A stretch of DNA of 41,144 nt, taken from contig URMZ01000014.1 of the NCBI GenBank assembly GCA_900549025.1, positions 1 through 41,144 of the forward strand, written 5' to 3'. This document shows, one piece after another, positions 1 through 9,914 of the stretch. Position 1 is the first letter of the stretch, and every line of letters begins with the position of its first letter. The position numbers were made by a program, and so were the translations under genes. A model generated the notes under the pieces. That model made no database searches and had not been told where the DNA came from. It was given only the letters and a program-made list of their open reading frames with translations. The DNA comes from an uncultured Collinsella sp. Its GTDB lineage: Bacteria; Actinomycetota; Coriobacteriia; Coriobacteriales; Coriobacteriaceae.

Positions 1-5
1 AGGAC

Positions 6-50
6 GCAAAGAGGCTCCGCAGCGCGAAGCGCGATGCGGAGCCTCTTTGC
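6..50 (-). terminator. Hairpin downstream of groL
   Basis: There is a perfect 16-bp inverted repeat (6-21 with 35-50) around a 13-base loop that contains its own GCGC/GCGC pairing. It lies about 77 bases past the groL stop. The U-tract on the minus strand is poor (CTTTGCG), so termination efficiency is uncertain; it could also serve a plus-strand gene outside the window. Confidence 0.6.
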
Positions 51-126
51 ATGTCCGAGGACGTTCCGGAGAGAAGCCCCCGTCCCGCCCCCGGATTCCC
101 GGTGGGAGTTCTAGACCTTGTCGGCC

Positions 127-1842
<1,716 letters not shown>

Positions 1843-1860
1843 TCAGAGATTCTGACGAGA

Positions 1861-2154
1861 CTAGGCCTCGACGACGGCGTAGATGTCGTCGGCGCGCATC
1901 AGCAGATACTTCTCGCCATCGACCTTGACCTCGTTGCCACCGAACTTACCGTAGATGACAACGTCGCCGACCTGAACGTCCATGGGGATGTGCTCGCCCT
2001 TGTCGTTGACCTTACCGGCGCCAACGGCAACGATGGTGCCGCGCTGCGGCTTCTCCTGAGCGTTGCTGGCGATGTACAGACCAGAAGCGGTCTTTTGCTC
2101 GGCCTCGTCGGGCTTGACCAGGACGCGATCTGCAAGCGGCTTCAAAGACGACAT
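1861..2154 (-). CDS. groS: Co-chaperonin GroES (10 kDa)
   Basis: This 97-residue protein is the heptameric lid that caps GroEL and drives substrate encapsulation in the cytoplasm. It starts MSSLKPLADRVLVKP, matching the family N-terminus. It has the mobile-loop region around residues 20-35 (KTASGLYI) and the usual GDVVIYGKFGG segment near residue 65. The ATG is preceded by a near-perfect AAGGAGG site at 2161-2167. It is the first gene of the groES-groL operon, so the heat-shock promoter should lie in 2155-2530. I found no CIRCE element (TTAGCACTC-N9-GAGTGCTAA) and no clear HspR site there, only a 19-bp near-palindrome (2177-2195) and a much larger one farther upstream. Confidence 0.98.
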   Translation of the reverse strand: MSSLKPLADRVLVKPDEAEQKTASGLYIASNAQEKPQRGTIVAVGAGKVNDKGEHIPMDVQVGDVVIYGKFGGNEVKVDGEKYLLMRADDIYAVVEA

Positions 2155-2176
2155 GCTTGTTTCCTCCTTTGTGGGC

Positions 2177-2195
2177 CGCGCGGTTGAACCGTGCG
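2177..2195. promoter_or_regulatory. Near-palindrome in the groES leader
   Basis: Nine-base arms (CGCGCGGTT and AACCGTGCG) with one mismatch surround a single central base, about 9 bases upstream of the groES ribosome site. It could be an operator or a leader hairpin controlling translation. No known heat-shock regulator consensus matches. Confidence 0.35.
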
Positions 2196-2295
2196 GGTTA
2201 CCCTACTTCGTTTGCGTACGCGTTGAATGGTACCCACGAATGGCGGGTTATACAACACGGAGTCAAAAAATCTTATTTTTTGGCACTTAGATTTT

Positions 2296-2486
2296 CTGAA
2301 TGCCGGGGGATAACTTAGCGGTGGCTCCCGGGGCGGACCGGAGGGCATGAAGTTTGCTGCTCTACAGTCCTGCGCAAGACGGAAAGCACATTAAGTGCTT
2401 TCCTTTGCGTGCGGAACTCGCGACAAACTTCATGCCCTCCGGTCCGCCCCGGAAGCCAGGTTAACTAATTCGGGCCCGGTATTCAG
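2296..2486. repeat. Large nested palindrome upstream of groES
   Basis: A perfect 29-bp inverted repeat (2328-2356 with 2424-2452) is extended outward by imperfect complementarity ending in CTGAAT/ATTCAG (2296-2301 and 2481-2486). Inside it is a second hairpin with 9-bp perfect arms (2381-2389 and 2395-2403) extended by CGCAA/TTGCG (2373-2377 and 2405-2409). No coding sequence is seen in this stretch. It may be a structured RNA or a palindromic mobile repeat. Confidence 0.75.
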
Positions 2487-2531
2487 AAAAGTCAGTGCAG
2501 CAAAATGGCGATGCAGATGGTGCGAACAAGA

Positions 2532-2560
2532 AAGGGGCACGTTGCTGAAACGTGCCCCTT
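2532..2560 (-). terminator. Terminator hairpin downstream of the amidohydrolase
   Basis: Twelve-base perfect arms (AAGGGGCACGTT and its complement) surround a 5-base loop. On the minus strand the hairpin runs into TTTCTTGTT. It lies about 90 bases past the amidohydrolase stop. Confidence 0.7.
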
Positions 2561-2561
2561 A

Positions 2562-2628
2562 AGTTGCGGTGGAATATGGACTGTTTTTGGCTGTTGAGGT
2601 GTTATTTAGTCCGTATTTCACCGCAACT
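2562..2628 (+). repeat. Inverted repeat with G-U compatible mismatches
   Basis: Arms of 21 bases (2562-2582 and 2608-2628) differ at two positions. Read as plus-strand RNA, both mismatches become G-U or U-G pairs, so all 21 pairs can form; on the minus strand they would be A-C mismatches. The 25-base loop contains CTGTTTTTGGCTG. Confidence 0.6.
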
Positions 2629-2646
2629 GAGGGGTGGGATGTGGGG

Positions 2647-4284
2647 TTAACGCTCGTAGATTAAGTTGCCTGCCAGGTAGGTGGCCTGAACCTTGGTGGC
2701 TTGCAGCTCTTGGGGGTCGATGGTGAGCGGGTTTTGGTCCAGGACTACCAGGTCGGCGTATTTGCCGGGCTCCAGACTGCCGAGGTTTTGCTCGTCGCCC
2801 GCTGCGTACGCGCTGCCAAGCGTGTAGTTGCGCAGAGCTGTAGCCGCGTCGATGCGCTCGCTGGGGAGCCAGCCGCCTTCAGGCCAGTGGCTGCGGGGGT
2901 CTTGGCGCGTGATAGCCGTGTAGAGCACGTTCATGCTAGTAACGGCTGTGATGGGGCTATCGGTGCCGAAGGCCTGGCGGATGCCGCGCTGCTTATAGGT
3001 CGCAAACGGCCACATGATGCGGCTGCGCTCCAGGCCCAGGTCGCGCTCCGGGCCACCCGGGTCGAGCGTGATGTGGCAAGGCTGGCTCGAGGCAATGACG
3101 TTGAGCTTGCGCAGACGGTCGATGTCACCGGGCAGCAAATTCTCCAGATGCTCGAGCGTGTTGTGACCGTGCGGCGGCAGACCGTAGAGCTCTGCCGCCT
3201 CCTCAAAGATATCGAGCGCAGCATGGATGGCACCGTCGCCGATAACGTGGATGCGCACGGTGTGACCACGCTCCGCGGCAGCGAGGACCAGCTTGCGCAT
3301 ACGCTCGGCAGGAACCGTCAGACGGCCCTGGTCGCCCGGGAAGCGCGGGTTGGTATAGGGCTCGGTGAGATATGCCGTGTGTTCGCTCGACACGCCGTCG
3401 AAGAACTGTTTAAAGCCTGGCGCCGAGAGCAGCGCGTTGTTCGCGTAGCGGGTCTGAAGTTCTTCCAAGCGCGATTGGTCATCCAGCAGCGTGGGGAACA
3501 GATGGGCACGGATGCCCAGCTTGCCGGCGGCCTGCAGCTTGTCGTAAACATCGTCGCGAATAAAGTCGCAGCCCGGCATGGGCATGAGCGACATATCGCA
3601 AATTGAGGTGATGCCTTGCTCGGCCATACGCTTCATCTGGTCGGCGTAAGCGCTCGCGATGCGGTCCTCGCCCAGCCACTCAAGACAGCGCGGCAGCAGC
3701 TGCATGGCCGCAGCCTCGTGAGCGATACCCGTAAGCTCACCGTTTGAGTCTTTGTCGTAGCAGCCACCCGCCGGAGGCTCGCTGTCGCGCGTCACGCCGA
3801 GGGCATCGAGTGCGCGGCTGTTGAGCCACAGGGTATGCCCATCGCCCGAATACATAACACAGGGGCGATCGGGGAAGGCGGCGTCGAGGGAAGCCTTGGT
3901 AGGGTGCTCGGGCGGATCCCAGCGGTAATCGCGCCAGCCCTGGGTCACGACCCAAGCGTCATTGGGCAGGCCCTGGGAAAACTCGAGCGCATGTTGCACC
4001 AGTGCCGCCTCTGACGTGCCCATATCCATGAGCATGTACGGCGAGGAACCGACCGAGGTATGGAAGAAGTGCAGGTGCGCATCATGGAAACCGGGGCAGA
4101 TGAATTGCTCGCCGTAGTCGACTACCGGCGTGGCAGCAGGGGCGGCGGCAATCACGTCATCGGGCGTGCCGACCGCGACGATACGATCGCCCGCAATGGC
4201 AATCGCCAGCTCGCGGGCGGCATCGATGCCGTCTTGCGCGGTAAAGACGTTCTTGGAGCGGATAATCCGATCGATATGTTGCAT
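2647..4284 (-). CDS. Amidohydrolase family protein (YtcJ/NfdA-like)
   Basis: This is a metal-dependent hydrolase of about 545 residues, of the large amidohydrolase_3 type that cleaves N-formyl, N-acyl or cyclic amide bonds in the cytoplasm. The motif GFHDAHLHF near residue 65 gives the HxH metal ligands, and later segments (HVIGDGAIHAALD, near 335, and FGTDSPI, near 450) fit the TIM-barrel metal site. The protein ends with the usual GKYADLVVLDQNPL strand. Three in-frame ATGs occur at 4296, 4290 and 4284. I chose 4284 because GGGG lies 6 bases upstream and the earlier starts lack a ribosome site. The open frame runs on upstream only because it lies opposite the M20 gene. It diverges from the M20 peptidase gene across 168 bases. 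The substrate cannot be read from sequence. Confidence 0.9.
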   Translation of the reverse strand: MQHIDRIIRSKNVFTAQDGIDAARELAIAIAGDRIVAVGTPDDVIAAAPAATPVVDYGEQFICPGFHDAHLHFFHTSVGSSPYMLMDMGTSEAALVQHALEFSQGLPNDAWVVTQGWRDYRWDPPEHPTKASLDAAFPDRPCVMYSGDGHTLWLNSRALDALGVTRDSEPPAGGCYDKDSNGELTGIAHEAAAMQLLPRCLEWLGEDRIASAYADQMKRMAEQGITSICDMSLMPMPGCDFIRDDVYDKLQAAGKLGIRAHLFPTLLDDQSRLEELQTRYANNALLSAPGFKQFFDGVSSEHTAYLTEPYTNPRFPGDQGRLTVPAERMRKLVLAAAERGHTVRIHVIGDGAIHAALDIFEEAAELYGLPPHGHNTLEHLENLLPGDIDRLRKLNVIASSQPCHITLDPGGPERDLGLERSRIMWPFATYKQRGIRQAFGTDSPITAVTSMNVLYTAITRQDPRSHWPEGGWLPSERIDAATALRNYTLGSAYAAGDEQNLGSLEPGKYADLVVLDQNPLTIDPQELQATKVQATYLAGNLIYER

Positions 4285-4452
4285 GGGCATCCCCATCTCT
4301 GGCAGGAAATTCAACACCCCCGAGTGTACTCCCCCGCCCTTGCAACAAAACCCCAAGCGGCAAACGGCAACTTTACCAGCCCTAGCGGCAGGTGGCATAC
4401 TGGAGAGAGCCTGTACGATTTTGCGATCAACCCAGCAAGGAGCAAATCGACC

Positions 4453-5916
4453 ATGACGAAGACCAAGGCACAGCAGATTATGGCGGCAACCGAGGTTCGC
4501 GCGGCAGACGACGTCACCGCGGCCATCCGAGATATCGCCGCCGAGTTTGAACCCTACATCATCAAGCAGCGCCGGCACTTCCATAAGCACCCGGAGCTGA
4601 GCCTTGCCGAGGAGCGCACGACTTCCGACATCGCCAACCAGCTCGACGCCATGAATATCCCCTACGAGCGTCCGCTCAAGACCGGCCTGGTGGCGACGCT
4701 CCGCGGCACCGCGCCCGATGCCTACCGCGAGGACGGCACGCCGCGCCGCCGCATCCTGCTGCGCGCCGACATCGACGCCCTGCCTGTCACCGAGCAGACC
4801 GGCGAGGAGTTCGCCAGCGTCAACGAGGGCTGCATGCACGCCTGCGGTCACGACTGCCATATCGCCATGATGCTCGGCACTCTGCAGATTCTGCGCCACA
4901 TGACCGATGACATCCACGGCGAGATTCGCATCGTATTCCAGCCCAGCGAGGAAAACGGCCAGGGCGCCAAGCTCATGATCGGCACGGGCGTACTCGATGG
5001 CGTCGACGGCGCCTATGCCGCGCACATCTGGAGCGAGGTCGATGCCGGCACCGTGAGCTGCGAGCCCGGTCCGCGCATGGCAAACACCGACTGGTTCCGC
5101 ATCGATGTCCGCGGCACCTCGTGCCATGGCGCCATGCCCCAGCGCGGCCACGACGCCGTTATGGTTGCCGCCGAAATCGTCAACGCCCTGCAGACCATCG
5201 TCTCGCGCGAGATCAGCCCCTACGAACCCGCCGTCATCACCGTCGGCGAACTGCATGGCGGCACCGCGCGCAACGTTATCGCCGGCACGGCCTACCTCGC
5301 CGGCACGGTGCGCACCTATGGCGACAAGACGCATGAGGAGATGCCCGAGCTTATGCGCCGCATCGTGGAGCACACCGCAGCAGCACTAGGCGCCGAGGCC
5401 GAACTCACCGACTACACCATCGCCAACTACAAGGTCGAAAACGATGCCGCCTCGAGCGAGCGCTGCCGCCAAGCTGTGCTCAAGTGCCTGGGTCCCGCGA
5501 GCGAGGGCCATTACCGCGGCACGCTTTCGGGCGAGGACTTCTCGGAGTATCTGCGCCGCGTACCGGGCGTGCTCGCCTTTGTTGGCACGCGCAACCCCCA
5601 GATTGGCGCCACCTATGCCCAGCACTCCTGCTTCTATAAGATCGACGAGAGCGTGCTCGCCAAGGGCTCCATGGTAGCCGCTCAGTATGTCATCGACTTT
5701 TTGGCCGAGCCCACGCAAGAAGAGCTCGACGGCCCCACGATCGCCGCGGTTGCCGAGACCAATCCGGACCTGGCAGCCAAGCTGCGCTCTGCCAAGGCAA
5801 CTGCCGCCGAGGCCCGCGACGCCGTGCACGACGCCCGCACCGCCCGCCATGCCGCAATCAAGGGCATCCACGATGCCCGTGCCGCCGCTCGCCACGATGA
5901 GAAGCACGGCGAGTAG
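4453..5916 (+). CDS. M20 family amidohydrolase/peptidase
   Basis: This zinc-dependent amidohydrolase of 487 residues belongs to the hippurate hydrolase / N-acyl-amino-acid deacylase group (M20D). RRHFHKHPELS (40-50) is the family N-terminal signature. Metal and catalytic residues are in LLRADIDALP (102-111) and HACGHD (129-134), with PSEE following. A dimerisation lid lies between, and LSGEDFSEYL near 355 carries another metal-site residue. The ATG at 4453 follows AAGGAG at a good distance. The last 50 residues are an unusual Ala/Arg/His-rich helical tail (KATAAEARDAVHDARTARH) not expected in M20 enzymes. The gene is divergent from the amidohydrolase and ends at a strong bidirectional terminator. 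Confidence 0.95.
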   Translation: MTKTKAQQIMAATEVRAADDVTAAIRDIAAEFEPYIIKQRRHFHKHPELSLAEERTTSDIANQLDAMNIPYERPLKTGLVATLRGTAPDAYREDGTPRRRILLRADIDALPVTEQTGEEFASVNEGCMHACGHDCHIAMMLGTLQILRHMTDDIHGEIRIVFQPSEENGQGAKLMIGTGVLDGVDGAYAAHIWSEVDAGTVSCEPGPRMANTDWFRIDVRGTSCHGAMPQRGHDAVMVAAEIVNALQTIVSREISPYEPAVITVGELHGGTARNVIAGTAYLAGTVRTYGDKTHEEMPELMRRIVEHTAAALGAEAELTDYTIANYKVENDAASSERCRQAVLKCLGPASEGHYRGTLSGEDFSEYLRRVPGVLAFVGTRNPQIGATYAQHSCFYKIDESVLAKGSMVAAQYVIDFLAEPTQEELDGPTIAAVAETNPDLAAKLRSAKATAAEARDAVHDARTARHAAIKGIHDARAAARHDEKHGE

Positions 5917-5951
5917 CCGTCACGCCCACCTATAACAACCTGGCTATAGCA

Positions 5952-5990
5952 AAGCGGGGGCGAACGTTATCTCAACATTCGCCCCCGCTT
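5952..5990. terminator. Bidirectional terminator between convergent genes
   Basis: Perfect 13-bp arms (AAGCGGGGGCGAA and complement) with a 13-base loop sit between the M20 gene (plus) and the DUF2752 gene (minus). The position suits termination in both directions. Confidence 0.8.
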
Positions 5991-6022
5991 ATGTGTCGAC
6001 CGCTTTTCTAGCGCGTCCTCCG

Positions 6023-6499
6023 TCACGACAAGTAAGAGCGAAGGATGGTGAGCCAGCGTGGGGTTTCGAGGTGAATGATATCGGTGGGGACTCCGGCGGG
6101 CGCATGGCCGCCAAAGAGCAGGCCCGCGTCTGCCGGGTTGATAAGGCGCACGATCCATACGGCAACGACCAGCACGCACAGAACAATAACCGCAATGTCG
6201 ATGCCGCGCTTTAGCTTGCTCGACGTCACCTCCTCGCGCACGAACGCGAGCACAAACGCAATCGGCACCACCCAAAACAGTGGATGATAAGCGAAGGCCG
6301 CCGCAAAATCGAGGCGCAGTGCTGCCAGCCAGGCCCTCGTCATGCCACATCCCGGACAAGGGATGCCCGTCATCAGGCGAAACACGCAGCCAATATCGAG
6401 CAGGTAGAGTGCGAGCCAGGCGACAAAGAGCACACCGATGCAAGAAAGGGCGCGGCGAATGAGTTCCGCCGCGCCCTTATGTCCCTGGGAGCTGTTCAC
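6023..6499 (-). CDS. DUF2752 domain membrane protein
   Basis: This is a small integral membrane protein of unknown function. The diagnostic DUF2752 motif PCPGCGMTRA lies at about residues 47-56, with its CxxC pair, followed by YHPLFWVVP near 71. Membrane segments are visible at about 20-42, 72-88 and 100-120. The frame stays open to an ATG at 6559, but that would overlap the upstream gene by 47 bases. I prefer the GTG at 6499, 13 bases after the upstream stop, with a weak AAGAG before it; the start is uncertain. Cysteine pairs in this family may bind metal or form a disulfide, which is not shown here. Confidence 0.8.
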   Translation of the reverse strand: MNSSQGHKGAAELIRRALSCIGVLFVAWLALYLLDIGCVFRLMTGIPCPGCGMTRAWLAALRLDFAAAFAYHPLFWVVPIAFVLAFVREEVTSSKLKRGIDIAVIVLCVLVVAVWIVRLINPADAGLLFGGHAPAGVPTDIIHLETPRWLTILRSYLS

Positions 6500-6512
6500 G
6501 CCGCTCTTATCG

Positions 6513-7190
6513 TTAGGCACGAGCGCCAAGACGGACGTTGTAAGCCGTTGCCATGGCATTGGTATTCTTGATGATGATGTTCATGGCAAAGATGGGGCCA
6601 AGGCCGCACAGCAGCGCGCCGACGATCTGCCACATAAGAACGGTGGTTCCGTTCTCCTGGAACATCAGGCCATAGCGAGGAGCATTAGCCTGCAGGCGGT
6701 TACCGATCTTGTAGTACCAGTAGGGTGCGTAGAAGCCGCAGGTCACGAACGACAGCAGGATAAATGCTGCCAGACCCGGCGTGGAATCGCCGTCGTCCTG
6801 GCACATGACATTGATGTCGCGGGCGAGGCAATAGAGGAAGTAATATGAATAGATGCCGCAGGTCACGATGGAAAGCAGGAGCCAGCCGATCACGCCACGG
6901 TCGGTTTTAATCGGAGTATAGCCCATCGGGGCAGGTGCAGGCTGCTGAGCATACTGCTGCTGACCGGTGTACTGCTGCTGCCCGGCGTACTGCTGCTGAG
7001 GCTGAGGCTGAACTGCCTGAACCGGAGTGGGCTGAATCTGCGTGGGCTGCGGAGCAGGCTGGGGCTGAGGTGCAGGCTGCGGCGCGGGCTGCGGAGCAGG
7101 AGCAGCGGGAGCGGCACCGACGGCAGAACCGCAGACGGGGCAGAATTTGGCATCATCCGAAATGGGAGAACCACAAGTGGGACAGAACAT
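6513..7190 (-). CDS. Zinc-ribbon DUF4234 membrane protein
   Basis: This 225-residue protein of unknown function has three parts. An N-terminal zinc ribbon has Cys 3, 6, 17 and 20 (MFCPTCG...FCPVCG). A low-complexity linker (about 26-90) is rich in PAPQ and QQQY repeats. The C-terminal DUF4234-type membrane domain has hydrophobic segments at about 100-122, 138-160 and 185-205, and a repeated VTCGxY motif in the first two. The ATG follows AGGAGAAGC. It belongs to a minus-strand cluster with a second zinc-ribbon membrane protein upstream and the DUF2752 gene downstream. A 7-bp inverted repeat lies just before its ribosome site. Confidence 0.88.
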   Translation of the reverse strand: MFCPTCGSPISDDAKFCPVCGSAVGAAPAAPAPQPAPQPAPQPQPAPQPTQIQPTPVQAVQPQPQQQYAGQQQYTGQQQYAQQPAPAPMGYTPIKTDRGVIGWLLLSIVTCGIYSYYFLYCLARDINVMCQDDGDSTPGLAAFILLSFVTCGFYAPYWYYKIGNRLQANAPRYGLMFQENGTTVLMWQIVGALLCGLGPIFAMNIIIKNTNAMATAYNVRLGARA

Positions 7191-7207
7191 AAGCTTCTCC
7201 TTTTCCT

Positions 7208-7224
7208 AAGGCGTTGCACGCCTT
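7208..7224. promoter_or_regulatory. Inverted repeat upstream of the DUF4234 gene
   Basis: The sequence AAGGCGT-TGC-ACGCCTT is a perfect 7-bp inverted repeat with a 3-base spacer, directly upstream of the ribosome site. It may be an operator or a small leader hairpin. Confidence 0.3.
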
Positions 7225-7341
7225 CAAACCTTACACGTCTATGTTCTCAACAATAGCCGCGACGTTGTTGCGCAACATTGACCAATTTCCGAGAAATTTT
7301 GCTGCAACCGTTTTCACGGGCATTTTCTTGCTTTCGCAGCA

Positions 7342-7377
7342 GAAAAAGGCACCCCGGGCTCAGTTGCCCAGGGCGCC
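7342..7377 (-). terminator. Rho-independent terminator of the 7386-8741 gene
   Basis: Twelve-base GC-rich arms (7348-7359 and 7366-7377, one mismatch) with a 6-base loop are followed on the minus strand by TTTTTCT. It is a classic intrinsic terminator 8 bases past the stop. Confidence 0.85.
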
Positions 7378-7385
7378 TCGACCGA

Positions 7386-8741
7386 CTATTCGGTTTGATT
7401 GTTTTCGGCAGCAGGATTATCGCCCGGCTCATCCGCCGGCGTGGCAACGGCATCCCAATCGGGCTCCGCAGGCGTCGCCTCGGGCGTCGGTGCGGGTGCA
7501 GGGGCAGGTGCCGGAGCAGGTGCAGGCGCGGGTGCAGGGGCAGGTGCCGGAGCAGGTGCAGCACCAGTGGCGGCCGTGGGATTGAATCCCGCAGGAGCAG
7601 GCTTCTTCTCACCCGGGAGCACAAACGTCAGGACGTCGTCGGTATCCTCGTCGGACCACTCGCTGGCATGGCGTACCGCCCAATAGCCAACGGCGCGATA
7701 CTTGAGCATCTTGCCAAACACAGTCAGGAACACCGTGACAAAGGCAACAATCATCAAGAACAGAATGAGCGTGATGCCGCCGCCCGTGATGATTGCCTCG
7801 AGACCCGAAGGACGAGAATAGTAGCCGTAGTAGCCATAGCTGCTAATGCCCAGCGCGGCAACAAAACCAAAGATGGCGGTGAAAACCCAAGTGATGATAT
7901 TGGAAACAATGCCCGTCAAAAACTCGGGGAGAATCGATGCGCAGAACAACTTGCCCAGGTTGGCCTTATAGGACTTCCAAACCTTCTCGAGCGAAAACGC
8001 GCTCTCCACGCGGCCGGCGACTGCAAAGTGCATCACAGCGGCATCGCCAAACATCTTAAAGAAGATGCCCAGTACCACCGACACGATCATGGCAAAGACA
8101 AGCAGACCCATCGACCCGATGAGTGCACCCTCGAGGCCGCTCGAACCGTAGTAATAGTACGAGCCAACGGCACCGATCACAGCGCTCTCAAGCACCGAGA
8201 ACACCACACCGATCACCGGAATAATGGCTATGAGCCGGAGCACGTTCGTAATGACAGACGAGAAAATGCCCAATCCAAACGAGGTCGAGCGCAGCAGCGG
8301 ACGCTCCATGCCGTTATCATCCTTGAGCGACAGGTCACGACCCCACTCGATGGCAAAGCCCGCGCCGCACACGCTTGCCACGTACGCGAGCAAAAAGCCA
8401 ATGGCCGCTGCGATACCGCCGATAACGGGGATAAACAGCACCAGCACCGAGACAACACAGATCAGCGCCGGCAAAAAGGCGATTTGGCATACGCGAACCA
8501 AGGCGCCGGGAACCTTAAGCATGTCGTTGAAGGCCTGAGCCATGCAACCCTTGGGCGCGTTCATAGCCGGCTGGGGCGCAACGAACGGCTGCGGCTGCGG
8601 CTGGGCAAACGGCTGACCCTGCGGCTGAGGTTGAGCTTGCGGAGCGGGACCGGCGGCCTTAACCTCGGTATTAGGGGCACCGCACACGCCGCAGAACTTG
8701 TCGTTATCGCCCATGGGGGCGCCACACTGCGAACAGAACAT
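7386..8741 (-). CDS. Zinc-ribbon membrane protein with Ala-Pro tail
   Basis: This 451-residue membrane protein of unknown function begins with a zinc ribbon (Cys 3, 6, 17, 20 in MFCSQCG...FCGVCG), as does its downstream neighbour. A Pro/Gln-rich linker runs to about residue 55. Several hydrophobic segments span about 80-335, in pairs consistent with a polytopic domain. The C-terminal 80 residues contain about ten Ala-Pro dipeptides in a row, encoded by a tandem 36-base duplication, and an acidic end. The ATG at 8741 has AAGGGATG 8 bases upstream; an in-frame ATG at 8750 is possible. A strong terminator follows. Shared zinc ribbons suggest the two proteins are functionally related or share a partner. 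Confidence 0.85.
   Translation of the reverse strand: MFCSQCGAPMGDNDKFCGVCGAPNTEVKAAGPAPQAQPQPQGQPFAQPQPQPFVAPQPAMNAPKGCMAQAFNDMLKVPGALVRVCQIAFLPALICVVSVLVLFIPVIGGIAAAIGFLLAYVASVCGAGFAIEWGRDLSLKDDNGMERPLLRSTSFGLGIFSSVITNVLRLIAIIPVIGVVFSVLESAVIGAVGSYYYYGSSGLEGALIGSMGLLVFAMIVSVVLGIFFKMFGDAAVMHFAVAGRVESAFSLEKVWKSYKANLGKLFCASILPEFLTGIVSNIITWVFTAIFGFVAALGISSYGYYGYYSRPSGLEAIITGGGITLILFLMIVAFVTVFLTVFGKMLKYRAVGYWAVRHASEWSDEDTDDVLTFVLPGEKKPAPAGFNPTAATGAAPAPAPAPAPAPAPAPAPAPAPAPTPEATPAEPDWDAVATPADEPGDNPAAENNQTE
7492..7563. repeat. 36-base tandem duplication coding Ala-Pro repeats
   Basis: Two copies with a period of 36 bases (7492-7527 and 7528-7563) match at about 34 of 36 positions. The repeat keeps the reading frame and encodes 12 residues of alternating Ala and Pro per copy, so copy number may vary between strains. 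Confidence 0.8.
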
Positions 8742-8891
8742 CGAAATCATCCCTTCGTATCTAGAGCGAATCACCTGGATCGCAAACGATGTCTTTGGCA
8801 TCATTATCGCCCAATGTGGGGACAAATACCCCAAGATGACCGATTTGCAACGCAGGTGGCTTTATTCAATGATTCGAAGGGTACGCCCGGG

Positions 8892-9914
8892 CTAGTTCGT
8901 GCCGCGGAAGCCCTTGCCGACGATTTCGGAGCTATCGACGATGGTGATGAAGGCGCCAGGGTCAATCTCGCGGGTATAGCGGCGCAGTTGTACTGCCTCG
9001 CGACGGCTCAGCACGCTCATAATCACCGTGACGCACTTGCCCGAGAAGGCACCGTAGCCACGGCTGATCGTTGCCGTGCGGTTGAGATGCTTGACGATAA
9101 ACTCCTCGACCTTAAGGGGCTCGGAGCAAATGATCGTGCAGACCTTACGAAGGTGAATGCTCTCGATAGCCTTGTCGACCACGAGCGTCTTGGCAAACAG
9201 ACCGAGCACGCAGTACAGGCCGACGCGCGGGCCATACAGGAAAGCCGCGATGGTCACGATGCCGATATCGACCAGCAACAGTGCACGGCCGATCTCGAGC
9301 GTCGTGCGGCGCTTGAGGATCATGGCAAGAATGTCGGTACCACCCGTGGAGGCGCCAATGTCAAAGACAATGGCACTGCCCAGCGCCGGCAAGATGACGG
9401 CAAAACACAGGTCGAGCCACATATCGCCCGTCATCGAAACATCCGTCGGAATGAAGAGCTCAAACAGCGAGACGTAGGCCGAAAGCGCAAACGAGGCAAA
9501 GACGCTCCAAAGGATTGCCTTGCGCTCCAAAAAGATAAAACCCAGGATGACCAGGACCGCGTTGATAATCCACATAAAGACGCCGACGGGCAGAGTCGGG
9601 AACAGCGTGGAAAGAATGACCGACACGCCCGAGGTGCCGCCGAAGGCAAAGTGATTGGGGGTTTTAAAGGCCACGATGGCGAACGCCGTGAGGACCAGGC
9701 CCAGATTGAGCTCGGCAAAAAAGCGCGGAAAGCCTGGCTCCTGGCTGCGCTTGCGGCCGGCGCGCTCGCCACGTTCGATATCCTCGCGACCGACAACGCG
9801 CTCCATCGGCACCACCGGAGGACGATGCATCTCCTCGGCGGCACGCGACGCCGCCTCTGCCGCAGCGGCTTCAATCGCCCATGCCTTGCTTTCGGTCTCG
9901 TGTTCGTCGGCCAT
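8892..9914 (-). CDS. YitT family membrane protein (DUF161/DUF2179)
   Basis: This 340-residue inner-membrane protein belongs to the YitT family, whose transport role is still poorly defined. An acidic, Ala-rich cytoplasmic N-terminus (1-65) precedes five or so membrane helices (about 68-250) with the family motif GGTSGVSVILS near residue 93 and ASTGGTDILAM near 190. A C-terminal soluble DUF2179 domain (about 255-335) follows, ending in DPGAFITIVDSSEIVGKGF. The start ATG follows CGAGGGGTTGCC, a modest ribosome site. Length and domain order are normal apart from the longer N-terminal extension. It appears to be transcribed alone. Confidence 0.93.
   Translation of the reverse strand: MADEHETESKAWAIEAAAAEAASRAAEEMHRPPVVPMERVVGREDIERGERAGRKRSQEPGFPRFFAELNLGLVLTAFAIVAFKTPNHFAFGGTSGVSVILSTLFPTLPVGVFMWIINAVLVILGFIFLERKAILWSVFASFALSAYVSLFELFIPTDVSMTGDMWLDLCFAVILPALGSAIVFDIGASTGGTDILAMILKRRTTLEIGRALLLVDIGIVTIAAFLYGPRVGLYCVLGLFAKTLVVDKAIESIHLRKVCTIICSEPLKVEEFIVKHLNRTATISRGYGAFSGKCVTVIMSVLSRREAVQLRRYTREIDPGAFITIVDSSEIVGKGFRGTN

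Noticed and set aside
2247..2266. TTGACT plus TATAAC as a groES promoter on the minus strand
   Set aside because: The two boxes are only 8 bases apart, too close for a sigma-70 promoter, and neither has a suitable partner at 16-18 bases.
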